Shown here piece by piece: positions 20,855 through 33,184 of a stretch of DNA of 64,000 bases; positions within the stretch are counted from its first letter, which is position 1; each line of letters begins with the position of its first letter. The position numbers and the translations under genes are program-made. This DNA comes from Tillus elongatus (Eukaryota > Arthropoda > Insecta > Coleoptera > Cleridae): the NCBI GenBank assembly GCA_964006375.1, contig OZ023263.1, forward strand, positions 134,458,454 to 134,522,453, given 5' to 3'. The notes under the pieces were generated by a model that saw only the letters and a list, made by a program, of their open reading frames with translations, was not told the origin of the DNA and made no database searches.

Positions 20855-21135
20855 ATAGGAAAATGGTATTTGCAAAGGGGTTTTAAGGTTTTAAACTTAA
20901 TGTTGTAGGTGCCGTGTCGCACCTCTAAAGTTTCCCATTACCTGACAGTTATCCCTTACTTTTATATCTATAAATGACATTTCACAAATAGCGCAAATGA
21001 CTGCTTCACAAAAAATATTTGTGGTTTTATTTTAGTTATCGGTTTCAAATACTTATAATAAATACCTCTTTAATCGCATTCTAATCGTGAAATAAAATAA
21101 AAAATCTCTGAAGCATCATTATTTCTGTATAAAAC
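20855..21135 (-). pseudogene. Duplicated, decayed PolB fragment
   Basis: Matches 18625-18912 of the PolB gene in the same orientation over about 280 bp: the GGTATTTGCAAAGGGGTTTTA, CCGCACCTCTAAA, TTTCACAAATA and CTTATAATAAATA words fall in the same order. It covers the HNH-like zinc region and the linker before it, with many substitutions and indels. It has no open frame. A local duplication or a remnant of a second element. Confidence 0.7.
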
Positions 21136-22267
21136 TATTTTTTTTGCTTCATCTATCCCCCCTCGTGCCCCTTCCCACACATTTTTTTTGAACTATCATG
21201 ACTAAGTGTTCCCAAAAAAACCGGTTTCTTGGTTAACCTTATAAATTAAATTTGAAGCATTTAATGAAAATTCGCTACCATAACGCACTTACTGCGTCCC
21301 GAATTTATTTTCAATGCAAAAAAATAGAATAACATAAGGCATCTTCTATTATAAAAGAAAATTTGTATCACTTATGGGTCAGCCTGTGATTGTAGAAATA
21401 ATTTTTTAAAATGTAGCTCAAATATTCCTACAATTAATGTATACAATTTTGTTCCCTTATAAATTAATATCAAAGTGAGCTATTTAAATTTGAAGCATTT
21501 CATGAAAATTCGCTACCATAACATGCATAATATTTTGAAGGAAAATGCAAAAAATACAAAAACATAAGGCGTGTTCTATTATAAAATAATTTTTTTTTTC
21601 ACTTATGGGCCAGCCTGTGATTGTAGAAATATTTTTTAAGATGTAGCTCAAGACACCCTATAATTAATGTATACAATTTTTTTTTATATCTTATATAATA
21701 ATGGATATATTAAACTTTATTGATTTTTGTATGAAAATTTGACAAAAATTATATATCATTGGATGATAAACTTTATAGGTAAGACTACTGCCAAATCATC
21801 AGAGAGAGGGTCTATTTCAAATGAATTTTCTGGAAATATTTTTGTAAAAAATGATTCCCTCGTAACCTATATAGTAGAAACAATGTGCTATGTTTCATCA
21901 AAATAACTTTAGTTTTTGAAAATGTACAAAAAAAAATCCGAAAGTAAACTTAGTGTTCCCGAAAAATGGTTTATTGCTTAACCTTATAAATTAATAGCAA
22001 ATTGAGCAATTTAAATTTGAAGCATTTAATGAAAATTCGCTACTATAACGCACTTACTGCATCCCGAATTTATATTCTTACAAAACATGCATAATATTTT
22101 GAAGGAAAATGCAAAAAAAATACAAAAACATACGGTGTGTTCTATTATAAAAATAAAATTTGTATCACTTATGGGCCAGCCTGTGATTGTAGTAATATTT
22201 TTTAAGATGTACCTCAAATATTCCTGCATCTAATGTATGCATTTTTTTTCATATCTTATATAATAAT

Positions 22268-22269
<2 letters not shown>

Positions 22270-22344
<75 letters not shown>
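22270..22344. repeat. (TA)n microsatellite
   Basis: About 37 TA repeats inside one copy of the AT-rich repeat family. Confidence 0.95.
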
Positions 22345-22348
<4 letters not shown>

Positions 22349-23514
22349 TAATGTAGCCAGAAAAAAATAATTTAAAACGATAATAAAAAAAAGCAGCAAG
22401 TGTGTGATGGTAGTGAATTTTCATTAAATTGCTTTAATACTAAATGTGTTTTTAAGAAAGCAGGCATTAAATTTGGTTACCAGTGTAACCTATATAGTAG
22501 AAACAGTGTGCTATCTTTCATCAAAATAACTTTATTGTTTGAAAATGTACAAAAAAATCCGAATGTAAACTTAGTGTTCCCGAAAAAACAATGGTTTATT
22601 GATTAACCTTATAAATTAATAGCAAATTGAGATATTTAAATTTGAAGCATTTAATTAAAATTGGCTACCATAATGCACTTACTGCGTCCCGAATTTTTTT
22701 TTCACAAACATGCAAAATATTTCGATGGAAAATGCAAAAAATATAATATGTGTTCTATTATAAAAAATAAAATTTGTATCACTTATGGGCCACCCTGTGA
22801 TTGTAGAAATATTTTTTAAGATGTAGCACAAATATTTCTACATCTAATGTATACAATTTTTCATATCTTGTATAATAATGGATATATTAAACTTTATTGA
22901 TTTTTTTAATGAAAATTCGATAAAAATTATGTACCATTAAATGATTAACTTTATGGGTAAGACTACTGCCAAATCATCAGAGAAAGGGTCTATTTCAAAT
23001 GAATTTTCTGGAAATAGTTTTGTAAAAATGGTTCCCTCGTGTCCCCCTGCACATTTTTTTGTTGTTATATATTTAAATTATAATGTAAGAAAAGCCAGAA
23101 AAAAAAATAAAAAACGATAATCAAAAAAAAGTCTGGATGCAGTAAGTGTGTTACAGTAGTAAATTTTCATAAAATTGTTTTTAATACTAAATATGTGTTT
23201 TTAAGCAAGCAGGCATCAAATTTGGTTACCAGTATAACCTATAAGTGGAAACAATGTGTTATGTTTCATCAAAATAACTTTATTGTTTGAAAATGTACAA
23301 AAAAATTCCGAAAGTTAACTTAAAATGTTCCCGAAAAAAAAATGGTTTCATGGTTAACCTTATAAATTAAAACTCAAAGACGCAGCAAGTGCGTTATGAT
23401 AGTGAATTTTCATAGAAATGATCTGGCGCCAAATATTTTATTATAACTTTTTTCTTGTAACATAGAAATCTAAATTTTTGTGTGTAGTTTACTTTTTATA
23501 TCTTAAACCTACCT

Positions 23515-25045
<1,531 letters not shown>

Positions 25046-25319
25046 CCGGAATTAACAAAGTAAGGGCAACCAAATTTAGTAAGCTGGTTTATATCCTTAT
25101 AAGTAAGCTACATACCAAAATTTAGCTATGTAAGTCAAAAGACAAAAAAGTTATAGGCATTTTAAGAAAAATAAATTGGGGTTTTCCTCAAAACGTCAAA
25201 GTGGCGATTTAAAATGTCAAAATTGGCAACATTTAGGCAAATAACTTGAATCTAATACGGGCTATAGAAAGAAAATGTCTCAAGAAGAATGTTTTACAAA
25301 CCCTAAAGTCTTAATTTCA

Positions 25320-25990
25320 ACCGTCATTGTCCTTCATTTTACTAAAATGTTTGCAGAAAATTCATTTCAAATAGACCCTTTCTCTGATGCTTGGCAGTAG
25401 CCTTAGCTATAGAGTTTATCGTTTAATGGTATATAATTTTTGTCGAATTTTCGTAAAAAATCAATAAAGCTCAATATATCCGTTATTATATAAGATATGC
25501 AAAAATTTGTATATATTAATTATAGGGTGTCTTGAGCTACATCTTAAAATAATATTTCTACAATCACAGGGTGGCCCATAAGTCATTGGTGATACAAATT
25601 TCCTTTTTTTTTTAATCAAACACGCCTTATGTTATTGCATTTTTGCATTTTCCATCGAGATATAATGCATGTTTGTAAGAAAAGAAATTCTAGACGCAGC
25701 AAGTGCGTTATGGTAGCGAATTTTGATCAAATGTTTCATATTTGAACAGCTCAATTTGCTATTAACCTATAAGGTTGACCAAGAAACGTGTTTTTTCGGG
25801 AACACTTTAAGTTTACTTTTGGAAAATTTTGTACATTTTCACACAATAAAGTTATTTTGATGAAACATGGCACATTGTTTCTAATATATAGATTATACTG
25901 GTAACCAAATTTGATGCCTGCTTTCTTAAAAAAAACACACATATTTGTTATTAAAAACATTTTTATGAAAATTCACTACCATAACGCACT
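25320..25990 (-). repeat. AT-rich interspersed repeat, inverted copy
   Basis: Reverse complement relative of the copies at 21234-24010, including the TGCCAAGCATCAGAG, GGGTGGCCCATAAG and GCAGCAAGTGCGTTATGGTAG words. Confidence 0.75.
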
Positions 25991-26309
25991 TGCTGCGTCC
26001 AGAATTTTTTTATAATTGAGAAAACATGTATATTATTTTTTTAAATGACATATGTGAGAATTAGCTTACTTGAAGATAGATAGCATATAATATTAGACAT
26101 AGTATCTATAACTTGGACTTTTTTTGATATGTATAGTGCGCCAGAAAATAAATATATACTTGTTTGATTAAAAAAAAGCATGTACACCTTAGATATAATA
26201 TAGCTTCAGTATTCTCACGCCAATCATGTATAGGGTCATAATTTATAATGATATGGGTATTTATGAAATAATATACATACAGTACACGTAGAATTCATTT
26301 ATTATCTCC

Positions 26310-26711
26310 TGTACATATATAAAAACAAATTTTAAGGATAAATTTGTAAACTTGAACGTGTATATGACCATGAAGTGTGGCTGGCCTTGACCTTAAAAAA
26401 TATATCGCTGGCCGTAACCGTGGCGAAAAACATCTGGCGTTGACCTTAAAAAATACCTCTGGCCGTGACCGTGGGAAAATACATCTTGCCTTGACCTTAA
26501 AAAATACACCTGGCCGTGACCGTGGGAAAATACATATGGCCTTGACCTTAAAAAAATACCTCTGGCCGTGACCGTGGGAAAATACATCTTGCCTTGACAT
26601 TAAAAAATACACCTGGCCGTGACCGTGGGAAAATATATCGCTGGCCTTGACCTTGAAAATATCTCCACCACCGCCTCAAGGTCGTTCCAGAACAGACATT
26701 ATCTCTCTACT
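26310..26711 (-). repeat. Right terminal inverted repeat of provirus B
   Basis: Reverse complement of 6306-6686, with the same alternating GGTCAAGGCCAG and GGTCACGGCCAG half units; the outer end reads CTCTCTACT and is followed by the GTTTAT duplication. Confidence 0.92.
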
Positions 26712-26717
26712 GTTTAT
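26712..26717. repeat. Target-site duplication, right (GTTTAT)
   Basis: Second copy of the hexamer found at 6300-6305. Confidence 0.9.
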
Positions 26718-26780
26718 AATTTGTTTCTTAGCATCAGATGGTTCAGCGTTACGTTGTTGTTGTCACCGGCGACGCTTCAT
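26718..26780 (-). pseudogene. Integrase of provirus A, 5' piece
   Basis: ATG at 26778-26780 overlaps the stop of the fibre-like gene. The frame runs to the right GTTTAT and is in phase with the main integrase piece at 6299 once provirus B and one hexamer are removed. A TGA at codon 6 (26763-26765) breaks it; relatives suggest a C-to-T change. The ~17 residues after it are Gln/Ala/Lys-rich. Confidence 0.7.
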
Positions 26781-27259
26781 GGTGATGTTGGATTTAAAAG
26801 TATCCACTTGTGCAAATCTTTTAGATTTTTGTCTATTTCACCCAACTTCTTCTTTAGCTTGTGGTTCTTTGACAGATCGATATATTTTAAAACTTGAGCT
26901 GTTATGGTCTTGGTTGAATTTTTCAATTTCTGTTCCAATTCGTTTTTCAAATCTTTCAACTCCGGCTTATGCACAGCTTCTAGCACAATGGCCACCAGTT
27001 TTTGTGTCACTTCATCTTTATTCTTCAGATACTCAGCTTTATGTTTCTGATAGTCGTCCACCCAGGCATCATCAAATGTTTTAGTTACGCCATCTGTTGA
27101 ATCGATAGAGCTGGCTACGTTACACAATCTATGGTTTTGCACGTCGAAACCACCACTTGCAGTTCTTGTGAAAATCTCTCGTTGAACCACGCGGTTATGT
27201 ATAGAGCTGTTGTTGTTGTTGAAGTTTGCAGCAGTACGACCAAACTTGTCGATAGACAT
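26777..27259 (-). CDS. Fibre-like protein (provirus A)
   Basis: 160 residues, open frame, ATG at 27259. N-terminus MSIDKFGR as in provirus B. Next comes VQNHRLCNVASSIDSTDGVTK, which fits the NHRIxNLxxPxxxxDAVTK motif of phage tail fibres and Polinton fibre-like proteins, then a long coiled-coil-like Lys/Glu-rich stretch (residues 60-150). A trimeric stalk attached to the vertex is a fair inference. The gene overlaps the integrase start by ATGA. It is one of the few intact frames of A. Confidence 0.6.
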   Translation of the reverse strand: MSIDKFGRTAANFNNNNSSIHNRVVQREIFTRTASGGFDVQNHRLCNVASSIDSTDGVTKTFDDAWVDDYQKHKAEYLKNKDEVTQKLVAIVLEAVHKPELKDLKNELEQKLKNSTKTITAQVLKYIDLSKNHKLKKKLGEIDKNLKDLHKWILLNPTSP

Positions 27260-27291
27260 GATGAAACTGATGGTTAACGTATGTTAACTCT

Positions 27292-28337
27292 TTATATGAT
27301 GTGAGCCTCCTTCAGCCCTTCCATGATTGTCTGTATCTCGTTGTTATGAGCATTATTACCTGCAACTTGGGAAGCCACGAGAAGACGAAGTCTGTCAACC
27401 AGTTCGTTCACATCATCCCAGTACACATATTCTTTCTGTTTCTTAGTATGTAGCATGTATGGCATACCATGACCTAAAGTTACTGAGGAAGATCGCGCTC
27501 TAGCACCTTCTTGTCTTTTCTAAAATTGGTTTTATTACATGTTGATATTTGGTAGAGGTGTTTCGTAGAACGTCTTCTTTAGGATTATTCTCTTTTCTGT
27601 GAAGACTCGTAGTTGTCATAATGTCTGCGTAGTCACATAAAGCGTTCTGATTTTTCATAGCACTCATACCTGGTTTTCTTAAAAATATCAATTCCAACAG
27701 ATGTTGAGTGCCGTAATAACCTCTGTCACCAACCACAATTTGAAAGCTTTCTCTATTTCTAAAATCTACGTCAGTAACAACAAATTTAACAGGCTTATTT
27801 CCAAGCATCCAAGTATTGGTGGCTTTATCATAAGTAACACCATATGTTTGATCACATAAATGATTATCTGTGAAATATTTATGAACATAATATCGAACAA
27901 CTACAGGATACGAACTTAACGCTTGTTCGTAAATGGCTTCCGGTGTATTTGCTGCGGCATCTAGTTTTCTATAAGCTTTCGTAACCCATAATTCAGGTTC
28001 GGGTTCAGGTTCAGGTGATTCTGCTTCCAACTCAAACGTTTCATCATCGCTAAGAAATTGAACTTCCTTCTTTGCTGGTGGTTTAACATCATTTTCAGTT
28101 TTAGTTGGTTGCTGCTGAGCTGTTTGAGCAGTAGCCAACGCTATGGTTGCTGTGTTTTGAGATATATCATCCAACGGTTTTAACAGTGGCTTATATAAAC
28201 GCTGTAACGTTTCATCCGTCTCTGTTTTGCCCAGTTTCAAAGCTAAATATTTGTTTCCAATAATCTTTGATAAATCGGCTATTTTACGTTTGATATTAGG
28301 CGGCTGTGTTGATAGTTTTTGTTGGCGCCGACGACAT
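27292..28337 (-). pseudogene. Conserved unknown viral protein next to ATPase (provirus A)
   Basis: Counterpart of 12000-12967. The main frame (28240-27500) has KPLLKPLDDIS, an acidic EPEPEPE stretch, DRGYYGTQHLLELIFLRKP and KYQHVIKPIL; after a frameshift at about 27500 a second frame holds GHGMPYML, YVYWDDVNELVDRLRLL and GNNAHNNEI and stops at 27292. A start ATG at 28335-28337 is in yet another frame, so the 5' end is also broken. The C-terminal WDD-NELVDRLRLL block is the best conserved part. Confidence 0.6.
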
Positions 28338-28386
28338 TTCGATTTTTGAACACATGAAGACTAACACACACATACACACGTGGCAG

Positions 28387-28387
<1 letters not shown>

Positions 28388-28467
<80 letters not shown>
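28388..28467. repeat. (TA)n microsatellite at the 3' end of the ATPase gene
   Basis: About 40 TA repeats start exactly where the last codons of the ATPase (F-I-Y region) lie; in provirus B these codons read TATATTTAT. Expansion from that seed would explain the site. Confidence 0.9.
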
Positions 28468-28471
<4 letters not shown>

Positions 28472-29146
28472 GATCGAAGCCTTTGCGATAGCGCCCTTTT
28501 GCTAAATCACAATCTTTAGCGACCACCATCGCATCATGCTTGGTCTGCCAACACCACACAGTGTCTTGAACTTTTCAAAAGTCATTTCGGTGGTCACATG
28601 ATCATCATACACATGTTTAAGATTGGTTTCGTCCTGTTTGAATAACACAACAACGTTTGCGTTGTCACGTACCAGTTGTTTTGGTACTTTGCTGTATGTC
28701 TGACAAAGATAGAAGGAATCAATGTTTTTATGCCTGCCCATACTAAAGTATGCTCTTATTTTATCTTGTTTGTCACAAGCTACATCATCAAATATAAACA
28801 CAGAGTTGTCCAAGGCATCTCCCGGACCTAATATTTCATCGTTTTCTCTATAAGGATAGTAACCAACACCCTTTGTAGCATCCAACACTTCCTTTAACAT
28901 CTCGTATTTGGGTTGATACAGTGACTTTGAATACACATAAACGTTTTCAAACTTTAAACCGTTTGCTTCAAACAATAAACTCAGCATGACATTGGTTTTA
29001 CCACATCCACTAGGACCACATATCAAACAACGTACCGTGTCGGGTAACAGAAGACCGTGTCTGTGTTGTGTAACTGTTTTCACACGCACAACATCGTCCA
29101 AGTTCGTAACTGGTAAGGCTGTTGTTGTGTGTTTTACGATACGCAT
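28460..29146 (-). pseudogene. FtsK/A32-like packaging ATPase (provirus A)
   Basis: ATG at 29146. Walker A is CGPSGCGKTNV (about residues 43-53), Walker B SVFIFDDVAC (about 119-128), then CQTYSKVPKQLVRDNANVVVLF. The frame shifts near 28545; the C-terminal KGRYRKGFDHF continues in another frame and runs into the (TA)n tract, so the natural stop is lost. Homologous along its length to 11268-11960. Role: DNA packaging into the capsid. Confidence 0.88.
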
Positions 29147-29222
29147 CGTTAACTAGACTAACACCAACCTGCTTGCTGTAAGTATAAATACTGGTGTTTA
29201 ACACATCACCGCTTTAGTATCA
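29147..29222. promoter_or_regulatory. Divergent promoter between ATPase and PLA2 gene (provirus A)
   Basis: 76 bp between opposite ATGs with AGTATAAATACT near 29190, a nearly symmetric TATA word that could serve both genes, and CTTTAGTATCA at the plus-strand start. Confidence 0.45.
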
Positions 29223-30041
29223 ATGTTAGTATTTAAGGGTGAAGGCCTCGTTAATACACTCATCAACAAATTACCTGTTGAGTTACACATACCCGGTTAT
29301 CAGTTTTGTGGTCCGGGCACTAAACTTAAAGAACGTCTTGCCAGAGGCGATCAAGGTATCAACCCGTTAGATCGTGCTTGTCGAGAGCACGGCATCGCCT
29401 ACTCTCAATCAAAACAGTTGAGTGACAGGCATCGTGCCGACGAGGTTTTGGAGCACCGAGCCAAGGAATGAGTCAAGTCGAAGGACGCAAGTTTTGGTGA
29501 GAAGGCGGCAGCCTGGAGTGTAGCAAAAACAATGAAAGTTAAAAGAAAACTTGGTATGGGTGTGAACAAACCCAGAAAAACTAGTAATGGTACGCGTAAG
29601 AGAAAAGTTGGTGGCAAGGTACCGTTTAAAAACATACTGGCTTTGATGCGTGGCGCTATCAATGTGGGAGAGGAAGTGCCGTCTGTGAAGAATCTACTGC
29701 GTGTAGCGAGAAAAGTCATTAAAAACGCCGGTGGTCGAAATAAAGTTAAGATACCTCGAGTTATTCCAATATCTAAAAGCGGAAGCTTCCTTCCACTGCT
29801 ACCTCTTATATTTGATGGGCTGTCAGCAGTAGGAGCTCTGGGAGGCGGTGCTGCAGGTATTGCTAAAGCCGTGAACGATGCCAAGTCTGCGAAACAGAAA
29901 CTGGAAGAGGCAAAACGTCACAATCAAACAATGGGGGCCATTGCTGTGGGTAAACGAGGTACTGGTGTGGGTGACGGTCTGTACATGAAGAAACAACGTA
30001 GCGGCTATGGTTTGTATTTACACAAGACAAAAAACGTGTGA
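29223..30041 (+). pseudogene. Parvovirus-type phospholipase A2 fused to core protein (provirus A)
   Basis: ATG 29223. The first 82 codons carry a parvovirus-like PLA2 domain: GYQFCGPGT calcium loop, then LDRACREHGIAY. The catalytic His is present but the usual Asp after it is Gly. A TGA at 29469-29471 interrupts the frame; downstream, still in phase, follow KDASFGEKAAAW, a basic region, GSFLPLLPLIFDGLSAVGALGGG and a GLYMKK/GLYLHK tail, as in the minor core protein of provirus B. PLA2 domains in such virions are thought to open endosomal membranes on entry. B lacks the domain. Losses of Asp and frame mean no activity here. Confidence 0.75.
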
Positions 30042-30393
30042 TACCTTTACAGCAAGACCTTTAACAAATGTAGATCTTGTCAAGTTTGCTGGTAAAATGA
30101 AAATCCCATATTTTAGAGGTGTATACATGCGAGATGAGCTTCCACGCAATGGACCACGTAAAAACGAATCGTTCATTATGAATTTGCAAACACACAATGA
30201 GCCAGGTAGTCATTGGGTTGCTGTGAGGAAACGTGGTGACATCGTCGAGTACTTTGATTCGTATGGAAACTTGAAGCCTCCTGTGGAGCTGCAACGTTAC
30301 CTTAAAGACTATTCCATATTGTATAAACATAATGTGTATCAAACATATAACACAATTAATTGGGGTCACTTGTGTTTAAAATTTTTGCAATAA
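30007..30393 (+). pseudogene. Adenovirus-type cysteine protease, catalytic Cys lost (provirus A)
   Basis: Open frame of 128 residues overlapping the end of the core-protein gene. PLTNVDLVKFAG, FRGVYMRDELP, the catalytic His in GSHWVAV and acidic residue in YFDSYG are in place. At the third catalytic position the product reads NWGHLCLKFL, so Trp (TGG) replaces the Cys that provirus B keeps (RCGHLC). A single C-to-G change would do this. The fold may survive but the enzyme should be dead. Length is normal for the family in Polintons (about 130-190 residues). Confidence 0.8.
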
Positions 30394-31207
30394 AAGACTC
30401 AAACAGTAACCTGTGTGTATCAGTCACAGCGCTAACGTTCGAGTTGAAAGGCTCTACGTCCTCCCTGTCATTGGACATATTTCCACCGATAATATTGGAC
30501 CCCCGGTTTGATCATTCGTTGGCACTCTCGATTTTTCACACATACAACACCATACCAAATACAGAGACCGGTTGTAATAAGTTGCATTTTTATTTTACAC
30601 TCGAAGCTGAACCGAAGAAAGATGGTGTGATACAATAAATAATAATTCCCAACGGAGCTTATGAAATTAGCGATATGGAACGCTGTATCCGAAATGAAAT
30701 AGCCCGTATCTATGTCAAGTTGAATAATTTTCCAGAGGGTGCTGCTGTTGATGATGCAAGTAAACTGTTCAGTTTGAAAGCCAACAACAACACTTTGAAG
30801 TGTGAGATACAGTGCAAGTACGACATTGATTTGACAGTGGACGCCTCAATAGCTCCTCTCTTGGGTTTTTCCTCAAACAGATCTCTTATTAAGGATGTAG
30901 TGCACGCATTCGATTTACCAGTGGAGATTGTTAAAGTGAAAACGATCCGTTTGGAGTGTAACATAGTGAGTGGGTTTTACCACGATGGCAAACCAACACA
31001 CACACACTATACGAGTTTGCTTCTATGGTTGATCCGGGCTATGCAATCGACATAAATCCACACAGTAAAGTGTTTCTAGCCGTCAACACACGTATCATCT
31101 CCCATATAAATGTAAACATCATCGATCAGAATACAGTGCCTGTGAACTTTCAAGGTGAAGAGATCATCGTGATATTACAGTTGAACAAGACACCTGCAGT
31201 ATGTTAG
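30361..31207 (+). pseudogene. Penton-like minor capsid protein (provirus A)
   Basis: First frame (to 30638) has NSNLCVSVTALTF, FFP-type IFPPIILD and HTYNTIPN; an in-frame TAA at 30636-30638 follows; the frame then goes on with IPNGAYEI, KANNNTLKCEIQC, LLGFSS and LECNIVSGFY. An extra AC unit in the (AC)n run at 30995-31008 shifts the frame; the last part (31025-31207) has MVDPGYAID and FQGEEIIVILQL. Same blocks as 9680-10405. Jelly-roll vertex protein by family. Confidence 0.75.
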
Positions 31208-31413
31208 TTATAAATACCAGTGCCGACGAGCAACATCGGTCAGTATCTTCGTTGTCTGCATCACAGACGGTTCTATCCGAGGAGAACGTACAGTTTCTAC
31301 AATCATTGGGTTACGATGTTAAGCAAACTACATATCTTCGCAGACCCCGTTCACGACGAATCCATCAAGGGAGAAGAAGTACACACGTACGCTCTGCAAA
31401 CCAGATCATTTGA
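31201..31413 (+). CDS. Tiny conserved ORF between penton and major capsid (provirus A)
   Basis: ATG at 31201 overlaps the penton stop, as in provirus B. Contains VLSEENVQFLQSLGYDVK, matching the C-terminus of the 51-residue ORF at 9534-9689. In A the stop expected at the capsid ATG (31316) is gone and the frame drifts on to 31413 in non-homologous sequence. Confidence 0.55.
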   Translation: MLVINTSADEQHRSVSSLSASQTVLSEENVQFLQSLGYDVKQTTYLRRPRSRRIHQGRRSTHVRSANQII

Positions 31414-32518
31414 TTACGACACATGTGAGTTTGCCATCAACCAGCAAGATGTGTTTTACGATTGGTCTTCGGCAGCTCTCCTGATAAGCGGTTCCACTGA
31501 GACAACGGGTACAACAGGTTATGTGTCGGTAACATCGAATGCTGCAGCTCATTTGTTCTCCATTGTGGCTGTTGAGATGTGCAATCAGATTATCGAACAT
31601 GTTAGAAATCCAGGCATCGTTACAGCAGTCCGAACATTATTACAAGCAAACAGCGATGAAGCACGAGCTCTCATACCTGCCGGCTGGCATCCGAACGAAA
31701 GGAATACCATGGTGAAAAACAACAGATTTTGCTATTGCCTACCGCTCAGCTACCTGTGCAATATTTTCAAAGATTACAGAAAACTGCTTTTCAGCCGTTT
31801 GTTGGTACGCATAACACGCGGTCAGAACGATAGAAATTGCTGTATTCTGAGCAGTGTACCTGGCGCCGACAAAGCTATAAAGTTTAACATTGAACATATG
31901 GCATTGCAAGTCAAACACATACACCCCAGTGATGTGATACAATAGCAGCTGTTGAAATCGATCGCTCAAGATAAAAAGATTCTTATACTGTTTAGAAAAT
32001 GGGAGATGTACGAAATACCGAATGTGAGTAATTCAACCAAGGACTTGTGGTCCGTGAAGACCTCATTAAACACAGAACGACATCGCTTTGTAATCGTCAT
32101 CTTTCAAACGGATCGCCACCACAACCCAGGAAAAGATATTAACCAGTTTGATCATGTGGACTTTCGAGATATAAGACTGCACCTGAATTCAAAACAAATT
32201 CCGACTGAGGGTATGAATCTGAACTTTGGGCATGCAAATTATCTGGAAGCATATAAAAACATGATTGAATTTCAACGAGCATATCTCGGTAGAGAACCAG
32301 AGCCTGCGTTGGATTACAAAGCTGTCGAAAAATATCCCATGTTTGTGTTTGATTGTTCAAAGTATACGGATTCCATCAAACCGTCAACTGTCGATATCAA
32401 ATTGGAGATGGAAAGTAACCACAACTTTCCCAATAACCATAAATGTTTTTGCATAATTATACATGATTGCATCATCGAATACTCCCCACTCACTAACGTT
32501 GTTCGTTATATCATCTGA
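31316..32518 (+). pseudogene. Major capsid protein, double jelly-roll (provirus A)
   Basis: Start chosen at ATG 31316 because it lines up with the capsid start of provirus B. Landmarks: DPVHDESI, AINQQDVFYDW, AAAHLFSIVAVEMCNQIIEH, AGWHPNERN, FCYCLPLSYLCNIFKDYRKLL, FRKWEMYEIP, FQTDRHHNPGKDINQFDH and CFCIIIHDCIIEYSP. A single in-frame TAG at 31943-31945 interrupts about 400 codons. Homologous to 8292-9537 throughout. Forms the capsid shell as hexon-like trimers in this family. Confidence 0.85.
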
Positions 32519-32544
32519 GTATGTAATACAACGTTCCCCCACCA

Positions 32545-32600
32545 CTCACCCTAGGGCTATATAAGCCGAATTGGAAGTATAGTGGTTGGACAGTGTCAAG
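32545..32600 (+). promoter_or_regulatory. TATA promoter for 32601 gene
   Basis: GGGCTATATAAGCC at about 32552-32565 lies about 40 bp before the ATG at 32601. Confidence 0.45.
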
Positions 32601-33088
32601 ATGAGGCTCGTCGTTATCGACACTCAAGGTTTCTGTCTCTTCGAGTTCACACCTAAAGAACTAGTGATTTATAATGGGTATCAAACTGTACATTATGTAT
32701 TTAAGCCACATACACCGCTACGTTTCCTGCATGCAGATATAATCAAACAAGTGAAAATCCTACAAACTCAACACCATTGTATTGATTATAATTATGGTAA
32801 TGTTAATTTAGAAGAATTACCAAACATAATAGCCAAACATATTATTGCCCAACAAGTGGATAGAATTTATGTTAAAGGAGATAAAAACAAAGGTTTTTGT
32901 TACATTTACTGTTAAAGTGTGGCTATCAAGTGGATGTTATCAATATGGAAAACAGTCCAGGGTGTCCGAAGCTGATGCCTGACATTCCTTTATGTATGGA
33001 TCATACTCTGGGATATAATAGAAAATGCATATGTAGTGTAAATAATTGTATGCTATTATTTTCGTATATTGTAAACTTGTTACCGTAA
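32601..33088 (+). pseudogene. Conserved viral gene with VIDTQGF start (provirus A)
   Basis: ATG 32601. Blocks: MRLVVIDTQGF, FTPKELVIYNG, HYVFKPHTPL, HHCIDYNYG, DRIYVKG; a frameshift near 32910 leads to DVINMENSPGCPKL, LCMDHTLGYNRKCICSVNN. Same blocks and same place as 7667-8113. The Cys/His-rich end may bind metal. Function not established; an RNase H-like nuclease fold is only a guess. Confidence 0.6.
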
Positions 33089-33184
33089 TAAAAAAAGTTG
33101 TAAATTATATATGTTTTTCTAATACCCCTAACAATCCTTAAAAACTAGTAAATAAAACACAAGTGTTTATTTTATATATTTGTA

